Of a stretch of 64,000 nt of DNA, positions 1 to 13,535 are shown in pieces. The notes under the pieces are model-generated. The model ran no database searches, was not told the origin of the DNA, and saw nothing but the letters and a program-made list of their open reading frames with translations. How positions within the stretch are numbered: position 1 is the stretch's first letter; each line of letters starts with the position of its first letter. Position numbers and translations under genes: made by a program. Source of the stretch: Baylisascaris procyonis (taxonomy: Eukaryota; Nematoda; Chromadorea; Rhabditida; Ascarididae); contig JAZARR010000179.1 of the NCBI GenBank assembly GCA_037389465.1, positions 2,080,501-2,144,500 of the forward strand, written 5' to 3'.

Positions 1-481
1 ATACAGTCATATCATGTAAGCCGATCATCGTTGAGTATGTTCAAATTGAACTGCACTAAAAGCGGTAGCAATATGAAGATGAAAATTTAATAGCTAAACA
101 ATATACAGCAGCTTCAGCCGAATCTGCCGAGAAAAGAGATCACTGATAGGATTGAAGTTGAATAAAATTGGTGAATTGGGAAGCACATCGGGGAGATTTT
201 TATGCTATATTACGGTAATAAAATCAATCGGTTTTGAAGATCTTCAAAAGGAATGATAAAACTACAGCTAAAATTTTGCACGCAATACTCAATTAAACTT
301 TTTCCTTTGATTTTCTGGCGTAATCAAAATCCTCAGAGAAAAATTCGCGTTTTTATTGCACTTTGTAGATTGGATGTTACATAAGAATTTGCATGCGCAT
401 ATTTCGTAATCTTTTAAGGCAAACATCATACGTAAGTAAAGAAGTTAATAAATTGCAAAAAAAACGTATTTGGGTGTGGAA

Positions 482-512
482 GGGGGGGGGGGGGAGGGGA
501 GGGGAGGAGGGG
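482..512. other. G-rich tract with a run of 13 G
   Basis: A run of 13 G followed by GGGG runs separated by single A, giving at least four G-runs on the plus strand. This fits the pattern for a G-quadruplex. The complementary C-runs at about 2790-2845, 50229-50250 and 55386-55400 are similar. Confidence 0.7.
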
Positions 513-752
513 ATCAAAAGCCATAAACGCAAGATAGATAATAATAGGCGTTGACATGTGCATATGCACGAATATGACGCTATTTTGACGTACTTCCGCA
601 GACAGATGCAAGAAATATAAAACGAAAAATAAGGAGAGGAAGAGAAGGGCGGTTGAAGTTTTGGTTTAATCATTAAGAAGCTTCATCTATAAAATACAAG
701 ATGATGGTGGTGTTTATCCCATCAAAGTTCAAAACAAACCTGTTCTGTGCAG

Positions 753-1240
753 TGTTCATATTGCAGTGATGATTGCAAAAATGCGATTTATGAGAAATAT
801 CCACATTTTTCAGCATATTCGTTCCACCAACTAATCAATGACACATCGACATTCGTGTATTCGCAAATATCCACACATCACGATCAGAAATCGACTCAAA
901 GCATCAGCCTGCTTGACCAGATGTGCGATAATCCCATCCTGGTAGGTTTGATCAATCACTCAAAAATGAAATCAATAATCGATCGAAGATGGATCGATAA
1001 TCGATCAATGTTCGTGTAATATCGAAACAAAGTTTCAGCGTTAACGATAGACACAATAAAATAGAAGTCGAGTGCGTGACGGCTGTCAGATGCCCTGAAG
1101 AGAAAACGAATAAGAAAGCAGTTGCCAAAGAGCCGTTGTGTGCACAATGCCCAAAAACGATTCCCCAACTGATGATATATTGTGGCGGTGTGAAAGAAAC
1201 GATCAGCCCCTCGAATGCTAACGAAAATACTCTTCTATAG
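753..1240 (+). other. Candidate cysteine-rich coding remnant
   Basis: Two open stretches lie next to each other: 753-941 (63 codons, ending at a GTAGGT donor) and 1039-1240 (66 codons and TAG, starting after TTTCAG). The first contains YCSDDC followed by a His, resembling the second half of a MYND zinc finger; the second has CVTAVRCP and CAQC. However, the donor leaves phase 0 and the acceptor needs phase 2, so the simple splice does not keep the frame. A decayed gene piece or two chance frames are both possible. Confidence 0.22.
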
Positions 1241-1593
1241 CAAGTGAGCATAAAACATTGATTTGATGAAGCATTCAACCCACTAAAACATTTCAAGTTT
1301 ATCTTTGTGTTGAATTTTCAGAGGTCCTAAAACGAACGATTTGATTTGTACGATAGGAACAATACTAAATTGAGATAAATCATCGAATAGACTAGCTAGA
1401 ATGCTGCATTGAACTGAAATTTTTATTTCTTATGAGGGTAATAATGAGTAGAAAATTATGCTCTGCTTCTTATATTGAAGGCATAATCCATAGAAAATTA
1501 TTTACACCTATTTTTGATTAGACAATTTAAAAGATTTGTATGGAAATTTTATGTTAATGAGAATTTAAAAAAAAAAAAATTGACTCATAGTTG

Positions 1594-1672
1594 AGCCGTT
1601 TTTGTAAACGGCTGACTAGATATTCGGTTTCATAATGACCAAACGTACAACATTTTGTCATTATGCACCGAA
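1594..1672. other. Two adjacent strong hairpins
   Basis: The first is AGCCGTTT-TTGT-AAACGGCT at 1594-1613, an 8-bp perfect stem with a 4-base loop. The second is TTCGGT-TT-CATAATGAC with its complement GTCATTATG-C-ACCGAA at 1623-1672: 15 paired bases with a small bulge and a 17-base loop. They could be a structured RNA, a cruciform, or the remains of a small foldback element. Nothing nearby says which. Confidence 0.6.
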
Positions 1673-2148
1673 AAGAGTGAGAAAAGATTTCTACACATTG
1701 TATACTCCAATCATTCAAAAAATATAGCCAAACAAAAGTTTATAGAGACACACAAATGGATAAATATACAATGAGCGGACAAAAGAATGCATTTGTTTGG
1801 GGTTTTTCAATCGACTATCAACTATACAGCTGAGACGCTTTCGTGTTGAGATCGGTTTTTGAGCGGGAAATTTTATGAAGTGGATAGCATTAACAAAGAT
1901 CAAATCGTAGGAGATAAAAGCATTCGTTTGATGGATAAAATAGCTTTCTCTACGACTGAATTTTTAACGTTTAAAATATTTTCAGGAAAACGCGACAGCT
2001 GATATATATGTTCTTTTTAAAATATAGGGTGAAAATTATTCACTCATTCATACGTGCCTTCAATATTCTAGACATTACACGTTACGCACTACCGTTCCCA
2101 TATTTTCCTAAAATTGTTAGCTATACTAGCAAAAACCGTGCTACGTCA

Positions 2149-2185
2149 GCTGTCAATAATCTGCAAGCTGTCAATAATCTACAAA
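2149..2185. repeat. 18-bp direct repeat, unit GCTGTCAATAATCTRCAA
   Basis: Two adjacent copies with one base difference (G/A). They keep the frame open but lie in no recognisable gene. Confidence 0.85.
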
Positions 2186-2313
2186 CATGTCACACTAAAA
2201 TCACATTAAGTGAGTTGTTTTCGCGGAGCTGAACGTACTTTTTCTGCCATTAGAAGATCACTCTTTCTCTTTTCGCGCATAAAACGATTACTCTAGCAAG
2301 GCTATTCGTGCAA

Positions 2314-2380
2314 ATGGCGATTCGCTCTTTTACTTCTGCAACGGTTCGAAAATTCGCGCAAATTTCGTCATTGTTGTTGT
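2314..2380 (+). other. Candidate first exon with a mitochondrial-targeting-like peptide
   Basis: ATG at 2314 opens 22 codons rich in Arg, Ser, Ala and hydrophobic residues without acids (MAIRSFTSATVRKFAQ), the composition of a mitochondrial presequence, then meets a GTAAGT donor at 2381 in phase 1. No following exon is identified, so this may be chance. Confidence 0.25.
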
Positions 2381-2789
2381 GTAAGTCGCGCATTTGAAGT
2401 TACTTTATTTGCCAATCGCTTTTCTGAAAACTGGACAACTTGACCTAAGTCCATTAGTAGTCTCCAGCTTGTCAGTTATTGTCAAGGAAGCAATAGAGAG
2501 GAGGGGAAGTTCAAAGGAGGGGAGGAATCCTCACATCCCTAGATCTCTTCCACTTCCCCTCACCACCATTTCAGCCGCTTCCTCCCCTTTCCCCTCCACT
2601 CCCGCCACACCTCATTTGCGCCATGGTTTAAAATTTAGAAAATCATAGGCATTGCACAAGTGAAGCGTGCATATATGACAAGTAGTAGTGAATAAATCTA
2701 CTGCAGTGTCGTCCATGTTGCAATAATATGGTATAAAATAAGGCAAATATCAGTTTCCACCTCTCGAGTTTACTTTGATGCGCAGAAAG

Positions 2790-2850
2790 CGATCCCTCCC
2801 CCCCTCCCCAAAATGCTGAAAGTCTCTCTCCCCCCCCCCCCTTCTCCTCT
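2790..2850. other. C-rich pyrimidine tract with a run of 12 C
   Basis: CCCTCCCC-like words followed by CTCTCTC and 12 C (2830-2841). It is one of many polypurine or polypyrimidine islands in this window. Confidence 0.7.
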
Positions 2851-3644
2851 CATAATTATAACAGTTGATTCGAAAGGTGAGCATAAAAAAAAGCAAATAT
2901 AAATGAACAAGATTTCTACCCATATAATTTTAAAATCTTTGGAAATGCTATAAGTTTTGCGCGTTAACATCGTAAACGTTAATTAGCATTAAATGATCTC
3001 GAATTAACCCATTTTGTTCTACACAAGAGAGGCAACACATCTCCCCGTTCTTTGAAAATAAAAATATAAATAAAAATAAATTGATGAATATGTCAATTTG
3101 GTTGAGTGGCTATGTCATATTTGAGCACAAAAAACTATCGGAAGTTTCCTTTGAGCACAGGAAATGTAATCATTGGTGTTCTATTTATTACAGTAAGAAC
3201 GACTTATTAATTGCCACCTTTTGCTTCGTTCCTTTCGAATAGACAAACGAAGCGAATATTTCTATATCACTGAATAATTTTCCCTCCAGTTTTCCATATT
3301 TCTAGTTCTTATTAAATTGGGAATAGCCTGGAGATGGGAATGAAAGGAACGAAAGAGAAGGAGAAGGAAAAGGAAGAGGGTAAGGAGGTGAAAGGAGAGG
3401 AAAAGAGAGGCGAGTGGTGAATCGAGCTATTTGCCAAGTAGAACGAGTTCGCATAACCTGAGACTGTTAAACCTTAAAGGTTATAGTTTTCCTCCATAAA
3501 CGCATTACATTACACGATGTATAGTTAGAAGTTGCTAATCAAAAGAAAAGAGATCTGTTAACGGAGACCGAAGAAAATTTCCTCACTAATTTGTAACGGA
3601 AAAGAACTAAATAATTTATATTGAGTTGCAATAAATTAATTAAT

Positions 3645-3725
3645 TTATATTTCATTTCATATAATATTTCATTTCATTTCATATAACTTTCATAACATTT
3701 CATACATATTTCATATAATTTCATT
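3645..3725. repeat. ATTTCATTTCATATAA degenerate tandem repeat
   Basis: An array of ATTTC/TTTCAT words with ATATAA spacers, about 80 bp, non-coding. Confidence 0.8.
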
Positions 3726-6700
3726 AAACCTTAAATGAAAAAGATGAAAGAGAAGATGCCTCGGTTGGAAGAGAAGAAAGGGAAGTAAAGAGGAGAGAAA
3801 CGATGTGAAATTCATAAATCGTAAAACTCACAAATATAAAATTTTTTCTCCTTAAGAGAGAATGCATAGAGTGAAAAATGAGAGAACAATTGTAAAGTAT
3901 TGCGAAAAGGATACATTTCAGACAGCGAGATGACATCAACAGCGAAAAGGCTGCTATCATTGAGAGTATCTATACGCCTTTGTCGCTCAAGAAAAAAGGA
4001 TTTTAGCCACGTGAAGCTTTTTTAATCGACTACTAAATTTTATTTACTGCTTCCGGACAGCCCTAGCGGAAAAAACTCGAAATTTTTGAACTTTTCAACG
4101 TGCATTTTGCTGCTTTTTGCATCAGTTTGTCACGATACAAAGTATTGCAACTTTTCTAGTCTTTTTTTCATAAAATCTCTCTCAACTATTTTTAATAAAC
4201 TTTTTTCAGTAATTTTTCCATCGATCGTCGTTAAAAGAACCGCTTCAAATGGACGAACAGAAAATGACTTCCATAGACTGTGATCGATTTTTATTGCTTT
4301 CCATAGCAGTATTCATTACACTCGAACAAATGAACGATCTTTGTTGTTCGATCACTTGAAATTCACCGACTTCTACATCTGAGTTCAGCACGCTGAACAC
4401 AGCGACTTGAATTTCTTAATTCTTCGACTTACTTCAACTTGAATCAGGGCAAAATGTTGCGACGTGCACCTTTCCCTAGCATGAAAAAAAAACAATTCAG
4501 ATTTCGCAAACTTTTCACGCTAAGCAATAATTTGGTACCTTATCAGAAATGCATTAAAAGTACCAAAAAAACCAGAATGGACATGCGAAAATTACGAAAA
4601 AAATTTCCTATCGAAGTGCGAATTTCATGCGTCCGTATGACCGATGAAAACGGCACTTTGATTACAAGTTTTTTTTTAAGGACATTACAAAACGACATAT
4701 AAAATTACGAATTTCTATTAGTGATTTCATAAATATATTCAATGAGGGCGATGTGATCATGCCAGAATTTCATACGCATTATCCACGATAAATAGGTCGT
4801 TTAAATATCAGCACTGATACCATATTGGAGATCTTCCCTTCTTTCAATGATCACTTGTTATACAGCTTCAGAATATTGTTGATGGATTTTTTTTTCACGC
4901 CTAAAGTCAGATCTTTGCTTTTTTTGCGATCGGTTTTTGCTTCCGTTCTTAGCCACACATACTAACAATATGGAAAGCTTTAGTTTTTACTTCATTGTTA
5001 GTAAAAGTGGCTCGCTATTGAGGTTAGCACTTACGAACCTCTAAGAATTATACATTCCGTTTGCAAGTTGATCGAGCAAGTCCCTTAGAAAACGCATTAA
5101 TTAGTAATTACATTCTTATCTATTCTTTGTCTCTGTTGACTTTTTATCTAATACCTGTTGTCTCGTATATTGGTGATGTCTCTTTCATCCAATATTCCAC
5201 CAGAATACATCATTCCTTTTCATTCAAACCCAAAAAACCATTTCTAAACCGCAATTCTACCTCTTTTTACTATAGTACGTAACCAACATATTAGCTGCTA
5301 TCTTTTTCCTGCTTCTATTCGTCTTGAAATTAATCAGTCCACTCTCAAATTTAACCCAATTTTTGCACCAATAGTGATTTGAAATTATTCTCGATTTGAA
5401 TGTAACCACTTATGTTTGGGATCGAAGAAGAACTTTACCACGGCAAAAACCAGTAAAAACCGTTGAGAACCATTGAAAACCATTTAAACCATTTCTCTGG
5501 AGCGCGCAGTAATTAGCGCAAATATATAGATGAAATTTTGTGCAATTTGAACACTGAGAGATGATTAAGCATTAACCATAGAGCGATATTTTTAAACGCG
5601 TTTTTTGTCATTTTATGCTTCACTTGAATGAGGTATTACTTTTTATCTCTGAATGCTCAACGATGAATTCAAAAATTCAATTATCGAGAATAAATTCTTG
5701 CTTCTCTTCATTATCTATAATCAATAGGACTCCTCACTTTCTCTGATTTTTTTTTACCTTCAATATTTGGAATTTCTATAATCGGAACAATACGATTAAT
5801 AGCTAAGAAAATATGGAAGAAGTTTGTAAAATGTGCGAAAAAATTAGTTTTTCTTGACAGAAAAAAAGGTCAAGTTTTTGCTAAATATTTTTCGTTGCTT
5901 AAAAAGCAAATGCCATCAAAAAACCGCCCGAAGTATTAACGAGTGGAGGAGCTTGGCAGAGGGACCGGTACGATATGCGTTTTTGTAACCCTTCAACTTA
6001 ACAAATTTTCATAAGCAAATAGTAAAATGGAAAATACTACCCTCATATTTTAAGTAACTACTTTGCTTGCATAAATTTTTTCCGAAAGAATTTTTCTTAT
6101 ATAATGCAACCGATGAAAAAAATGAAAGCTCGACAAGTGGAAAATTTATGCAATTTTTTTCACAACTTATGATGGATGGGTGGAGATGGATAAAGGTAAA
6201 AAGACCAATCGATAATATACTTTATAAACGCTAAATTTCATGACTAGAGCTTCAATGGTTTCCGAGCTGAAATGATGGGATGGACAAATAGACAGACATA
6301 TACGCATGAATAATGCATTTGCATAGGCTTTCCACCACTATAAAGTGCTACCTGATTGTATGTGTTAAATTTCATAGAAGGGCATTGTAATCGAGGACGC
6401 TCGCTATACATTATGTAACACAAATATTCCATGTGATCCATAAACGTTGCGCTCAACTTTTACAGCGCTAAATTCCTTTAACGTTATATGAGCGTCATGA
6501 GCTACACATAACAAATGATTTCTATGAAAGCTGTACTCCTCGCAATGGTTAAGCAAAAGCGTGAAGCGTCTAAAGAAGGAAGGAGAAGATAGATGTTGAG
6601 AGAAGGGGGAAGTGGGGGAGGGGGTGGAATTATTTCTGTGATCTAAAATTTTTCAGTCTCATCTCAGTAAAACTGCTTCTAGTTCGAACTACAGCCCTAA

Positions 6701-7124
6701 AATAATCTCTTCCCGAAAGAACTTAACGGTAATAAAAACTAAAAATATTGACCTTTCGACGAAAACTTCTGCATAAATACAAATAAGTAGGAAGAGTTCG
6801 AGAGGAGTTGCCTAGCACAATGTATTATCAATCAGTAATAAAACACATAGAACGATAGGCTCGTATTTTAAGTGGTCTGACTGCTTCCATAACAAAACTG
6901 TTTTTATATGGTGAGATTAGTGTTGAGGGTGGTCCAACCGATTGCAAAACTCACGCGATTTTTGACACTTTTAAGTGTGCATAACTTTTTGAAGCGTTTG
7001 ACACCTTTTTGAAGTCGATAGATCCATTTGTTAGAGAGATGAAACGCTTTGCTATCCACTTTTCCACTTTACCAGCTCAATTTCTTAATTCTGACCTCAG
7101 CAGCGCCCGTGTCAACACTACTGT

Positions 7125-7250
7125 ATAGACACAACGAGACACATGTAGATGCACATACACGCGCTCATACGCAGACACACATACAACAGGTACGTACATT
7201 CATATACACACAACAAATACACACATACATACATTCATATACACACACTC
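7125..7250. repeat. CA/CATA-rich low-complexity tract
   Basis: A degenerate ACACAT, CATACA and ACACAC array on the plus strand. The Thr-His-rich frames that cross it are a composition effect. Confidence 0.8.
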
Positions 7251-8002
7251 TTCTTTGTTACAGAGCCTTACAAGTGCAAGTCTTATAGCGATTTAACTAA
7301 TGATAAAGTGAAAGATCCAGTAGAGTGTACAAAATCACTCAGTGATTATTGACAGAGGGTTGGTACTAATAAAGCGGAAAACAAATTTCGACAATGAACT
7401 TCAATTCGAAATTGAATAGTCATGCGAAAAGACATAAAATAAATTTTTCAAATAAACAAAGCGAAATTTCAAAAAAAAAAAAACAACTTTTTTTTTTCCA
7501 ACAATAGAAAATTTTTATCAAAAAAATGTCGAAATTTCAAGAAATGGAAAGAAAATAGATGAATTAAGCGTATTAGAAAATTTGAAAGAATATTCTCGAA
7601 AACTTTCACGATTTGAGAATCGGAGAGAATGTTATCGCTCAAACATCAACGACCCTTAATTATTGTTGCACTTTGCACTCGTCGAACATATGTGATATTT
7701 ATTGCATTTTGCTAAAAACTTTTCATTAACGAAGGAGATGAACTTCTTGAATAAGGGACCGATATTTTTTGGACTTGGAAAGAGGGTGTATCGAGTGAAT
7801 ATGCTCTCCTTCTTCCCTCCATCCTCTCCCACTTCGTTGAATATAGAATAGGAAAGAAACTCTCATATATCAGCAAAAATCCTATTGAGAAAAAAATTAC
7901 CATTGAAAAAAAAAATTCCCTTGAGATTTGTGGAAAACAATCGACCTCTTGTGAATGAAATATGAATGAAGAATCTTTCTAGAACCTAATAAAAAAGAGA
8001 AC

Positions 8003-8042
8003 AAAATAAAAAATAATAAATAATAAATAATAAATAATAAAA
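8003..8042. repeat. 7-bp AT-rich tandem repeat, unit TAATAAA
   Basis: About five copies of TAATAAA, non-coding and likely from slippage. Confidence 0.85.
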
Positions 8043-8424
8043 ATTAAATATGCAGATTTTCCGTCCATAAAAATTTGGTTTTTTTTTTATATTAATAAGC
8101 TAGACCACTGAATGATATCTTTGAAGCATTAGAATCATCGAAGAAACAAACGATAAAAGCCAAAAATTTCTTCTTGGCTCCAATGATTGAAAAAATATGT
8201 CATAATCTATGAGGAGAACGAAACTGCATTCGGCTTATTAAAGTAGCGCTAAAGCCTCAATGAGCACAAAAATCTATGATAGGCAAAACGTTATAATGCT
8301 TCAATACAGCATGTTTATAAAAAATTGATATAAGCGGAAAGAGTATATAGTATGTAAATATATGGATATAAGTACATAATAAGTATATAGTAAGATGTAA
8401 GTTAAGTTTCGAGTTATCGACAGT

Positions 8425-8479
8425 GTACTAAAGAGTACTTTATACTAGACCGAGTACTAAAGAATAACTTTATACTAGA
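8425..8479. repeat. Two tandem copies of a ~28-bp unit (GTACTAAAGA...TTTATACTAGA)
   Basis: Two adjacent copies, 8425-8449 and about 8452-8479, differing by a few bases in the middle. Each ends in ACTTTATACTAGA. Non-coding. Confidence 0.75.
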
Positions 8480-9606
8480 AGTTGATTAAAGAGAGAATAA
8501 ACAATGAACTCTTTCAATTAAGAAATGGGATTGAATATCAGAAATATTAAATAAGCGATAAAGAAAGTGCAAAACGAAGTCCTATCGATTAGATGAAATG
8601 TGATAACTTTAGACAACCGCTATTCGATTCCGTATATATTAAACACTTGTCACTTGTTTGCCGTAAGTGATGATTCGCTTGCCATATTTCTCAGCGATGC
8701 TTTTATGCCGGTCTCTTCCTTCCTCCCTTAACATACCGCCTTCGGTTATGGTCCCCTTGAATGGAAATCTCCTCGTTTCTCGATATTCCTACTCGTCCCC
8801 CTTTTCTCGCTGAATTCCTACACTGAAGCTTCTTCGTAGCGAAAATGGAAAATCCCTCTCTTACAGCAATCTGGTTGTCCCATTCAGCTAACAACAGGTT
8901 TCGAAAAGATCTGTTAGAAAAACAAAATTTCAGGCTTCTCTAGTATTATCATTACACCAGTATTGTTGTCACCACTGTACAGTTTTCAGTATCAAAATTT
9001 AACCACTCTGAAAGGTGGCATAATGTTTTAAAACTTGAATTACTCTCAGCATAGTCTCAAGGCACAGGAGGTTTAACAGCAAAGTTTTGTTCCCTAACAC
9101 ACAATTCTACTGCCTTCAAAAATGAAATTGTGTATGTCAACAAAAGTACAAATATTAACAGCATTCAATAATAAAAGACCACAGAATGGAAAGAAATCAC
9201 TCAGTGTACATAACGATAAGAATAGTAAAGGTATCAGAACAAAATATTCAGGTAATGTTCAGGTGAATCTAAGCGCTGCTCAGAAGTGAAAACACAAATT
9301 TCATATTTTAAGTGAACTAAAATAAACTAAAAAATAATGAAATAGGAACTTATATTGCTGTTGCATTTTAGAACTTGAAGGATAGACTATGGAAAATTGA
9401 TTATATAGTGGAGCGAAATTAATTTCATAAGTGGTTTTTTTCGTGATTGTATTGTTGCCAAATGTAGTTTCTGCTTTGTTCAATTTTATTCGTTGGAAAT
9501 TTCAATTTAACATGGAAACGAAAATTTTCATGCTGTGTCTAGTGTCGCTTCAATGCTAGAATGTATAAATTACACCAATAATTACAGTGATGTTGCAACG
9601 TGACAC

Positions 9607-9607
9607 C

Positions 9608-9688
<81 letters not shown>

Positions 9689-9700
9689 TATATACACATA

Positions 9701-9743
<43 letters not shown>
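9607..9743. repeat. TA microsatellite
   Basis: About 135 bp of TA dinucleotides with a few TACATA, TACACA and TGTA interruptions. The interruptions suggest an older array than the uninterrupted ones elsewhere in the window. Confidence 0.95.
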
Positions 9744-9746
<3 letters not shown>

Positions 9747-9803
9747 CTATACTGTTCTTTATAGACCCTGGATTGATTTCATTTACCTGTTTTAATTTTT
9801 CAG

Positions 9804-9867
9804 TGGAGCTAAAATTGATATTGAAGAACAGATGCGTGATGAAAGGAAGGCGATGAGTTGGAGAAGG
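9804..9867 (+). other. Candidate orphan coding exon
   Basis: A strong acceptor TTTTTCAG ends at 9803; the 64-bp segment is open in one frame (entering in phase 2, reading [17 protein letters not shown]) and runs into a GTGAGA donor at 9868. The peptide is a charged, helix-like string I do not recognise. It stands directly after a TA array at 9607-9743. No linked exon was established. Confidence 0.3.
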
Positions 9868-12800
9868 GTGAGAAGGGAAGCACGGGAGGGTAGGTGCACA
9901 AGATGATCAATGGGTATCAACACTTCTTGCCAATTCCCTTTGTTGATGATTGATAGCGCCACTCAAACTATTTACTTATAGAATTACTGTCAGAACTACA
10001 AGTATGAGAATTTCAAGATTAGTATTTCATTTTGAGTATTGTATGAATGCATAAATGCCTAAGACAAACGATAGGTTTCACTAAGTGAAACAATGTATAA
10101 TGTTTTCTACAGGACAAATGCGCCTCCAATATATACCTATGGTGGTGATCGATATGAAAAGACAAGAGCGTTGCAGTGTTAACTAATTAAAAAATCGTTA
10201 ATTAGTCTAAGGTGGAATAAGGCCTAGGCTTACATCCATGTCTATCTACTACAGACGTGTTCATCATAGTAGCAGTTGTCATTGTATCGTCAGACAAACA
10301 GACAGACAAATATTGTTTGCCAACATCATAGAGAAGAAGTTATGAATAAGACATCATTGGTTAATTACACTGAGCTCACGAGGAAATATGTTGGCGAATA
10401 TGACGATAGGCATATTGTGATAGATACGCCTTCTATAACTCAATAAGCCGATTAAGCATATCAATCAACGTTTATTCACTAAAGTTTAAGCAACAATTAA
10501 AACAGAGATTTCTTTTATATTCAAGGGATTCAGAGGAGAAATTAATTGCGACATCTCAACTTTCCTAACAATTTTTTTGGATCTCCAAGTCCAGTATGAC
10601 CTTTCACCTCAGTCCTATCGAGCCATAACTGAGAATCTCCCCTTGTGATAATTCATTTTGTACGATGTTATTTGCCTTATGACATTTTCACAAAAACTAA
10701 AAGAAGGCAAAGTAAATTTTAGTGTTTCAACATAGTGATTTAAAATGCTAATGAAATTCTACAATTGTGGAAATCGCTATATTATTATATTTCTTGCTTT
10801 CCATTTGAAAATATCTCAGATGCAAACATCCGAGGCATAAGTGTATTTGGCGCAAATGTCAGCGACTCATTTACTATTTATTTTCAAAATGAAATTAAAG
10901 TATTGCATAAATAAAAAAGAAGCAATATACTTTATTTTTTACATAAAAGATCGTAAATAGATAATTCCCTATGCGTAATTTCAGACATCGGTTGACTAAT
11001 AGAAGAACTGAAAGAAATATAAATAATCCAATTGTAAATAATTAATTATTTCATATAAGAATTAAAAGGATTTATAAAAATCAAATGTTTTAGAAAAAGA
11101 ACAAGCAGAATGAAGAGATGATTGATCAACCTATTAAATGAAATTGAATTATTTGATTGAATTGTCTGTTAAATAAAACTTAAATTAATCGGCTTATGCG
11201 CTCATTAGCGAAATTTTTTTTGAAAATTGATCGGAATATTCATCGGTATTTCCGCCAAAAAAAAACTGCAAAAAATCTGCAGAAAAGGAAATAAAATGAA
11301 ATAATCTGTGAAGAAAAAAAAGGACATTTAGTGATAATGCAATAACGACCAAATGATAATAACGTAAGTGAATGAATTAACAAAGAGAAAATACGACATC
11401 ATTTTCTTTCCGTCCGCTCCTCACCAATAAACTCCCTCCCCCTTTCCTGCCTTTATCCCCCTCTCTCCGAAACTTAAAACTCCAGAATTTTTGTTATCCT
11501 TCTAAGAATTGTTTCTTTTTTCTAACATTCGAGCTTGAACATTTTTTAAAGGCGTTGTTGCACTTTGAATCAATATCATCCTTCAAAAGAATTGAACCTT
11601 CACTGGTATCGCTTTATCAAACGAAAAGGAAAAGAAAAATAAATCAACGATTTTGATAATAAAATAACGAGAAGTGTGAAAGCGCATCGATGCAACAAAA
11701 AGCCATAAAGTTCCATAAGAATATACAAGAAATCCTCAACAGCCGAAGTCATTTAGTATGCTCTAAAAAGTTTATTTGGTTCTTAGTAAATTGGTGATAA
11801 AATGAGAAGTAAATAAGCAGTAAAGACATTGAGTAGGGATGTTTACTTCAACTTTACTAATATATTAGGTTTTAGGTATTGTTGAGTGAAGCTTATAAAG
11901 TAATATGAAAAAGAAGTTTTCTCAAAAAGCGAGTAAATAATAATAATTTTTACTAAATCATGCAAAAGTAATAGTTGAATATATGTATAACTCTTGAGTA
12001 ATTATGATTTCATACTAATGGCAGTGGATAAGCATTTATTGTATAATCCGAATTTGGTGAGACCATCTGAGAAAATTTCGACAGAAAATAAACGACATGA
12101 AAATCAACAGGAAAATTAATTATTCTAAGATAAGGATAGTTTGCGTTTTTCTTAGATGGAGAAGATCATATTTTTTGGACAAGCCTATAAATATTAAACG
12201 ATGCATCATCACAAAAAAGCTAAGAAGGTACGGGAAGCATTGATACATACTGCTTCAAATTAAAGATTTAATAAAGGGAGAACATTTAAGGACAGGGAAT
12301 TCGATCATGCCGCTATTCAAGATAACAACTTCAAGTGGGATATTTCTCCGGGAAGAGCTATAAACAGGACGTGGAGATTTGAAAGGGAAGGAGGGGGAGA
12401 GCTAGAAGCAGATGCTATGTCTGTAAACTCCTCGAAAAAATCATTAGACGAGAAAATGCCCTCAACATCACTGTCAAAATAAAAACCCATAAAAGAAGAG
12501 TCGAATTACCGTAGTTAATGCAAATAGAATTGAATTTGAAGCAGTTCGCAAACACAGTCAAATGATGTTACTTTCAGCGTATTTTTCTTCATTAACATTG
12601 ATCACTTAACTAAGTAAGCCAACCAAATCTTAAGGTAAGCTCTTCGACTGCAGATTTCCTATCCGCCTCTGCGAGTATGAGCTGCGAATTCTCTACCTAT
12701 ATCTGCTCATGTTTTCGTGATAATTGCTCTGATTTTATTCTCACTTATCAAAACGAGTAAAAATATGTATTGAACTTTCCTCGAGCCAATGAAATGCCCT

Positions 12801-13535
12801 TCTCAATTTCGACTTTTCTGACACAAATTTAGAGTTCCCCAAGGGTTTTTAATGCCATTCACTAAGATGAGAAAAACGAGAAATCATATTGCCCCTCGCG
12901 ACATGACTTACTCAAAATTCCTTGCAATGTTTTAAGCGGCACTTGAAGTGCTTTTAATCTCTATTATAATATGTCATGCTGATCTATAGTTTTGCCTAAG
13001 TGGCTGAACTTATGAAGGAAACCTTTAAAGCGCTCAATGGGTCTTACCTTGTGTCACAAGCACCTTTTAAATTCAGGAGTGATTTCGAAACAGTATCCTT
13101 CCTTTCCTTTTTTTTAGCATTTCATAGTCCGATAGAATTAATTAAACAGTTTTGCCCAGTACCTCAACACTACACATCTTCTTGATCTTTATAGCTTACT
13201 CTGTTGTATTATTCTATATGCCTCATCTGTTGTTTGAATTTAATTAAATTTCGTATCTTGTGAGCTGCTGGAGATGAAGGTCAGGCTCCTTCAAGCAGTT
13301 CTATATGCTTTCAGCTGTTGGAGGTCAAGGTTAAGCTCATAGAACTTCAACTATAGAATGATATCGTGTGCTTTAAAATGATCTAACTTTCAGCATAAAC
13401 AGTGCCATAAATACCTATTGATTGACAATTCATGAATCAATAGAATAAATCTCTATCGAATAGATATCCTAAAATTAGCATATGCAAAGAAATAACAGTG
13501 AATACACGTTGGCTGTTTGAAATGGAACAAAAATC

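Larger units (their letters stand above)
3726..9600. other. Non-coding stretch, no gene seen
   Basis: AT-rich DNA with poly-A/T runs, a CA-rich tract (7.1-7.25 kb), short tandem repeats (8.0-8.5 kb) and purine or pyrimidine islands at about 6.56-6.63 and 7.79-7.83 kb. Open frames here are short and have no family signature. Confidence 0.6.

Noticed and set aside
952..1296. 114-codon minus-strand frame
   Set aside because: It is hydrophobic with no motif, and is the complement of the Cys-rich plus-strand open segment at 1039-1240, so at most one can be coding.
12246..12481. Plus-strand open frame of about 70 codons without ATG
   Set aside because: No acceptor at its left edge, no donor, and part of it is a polypurine island. 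A frame of this length is expected by chance in a window this size.
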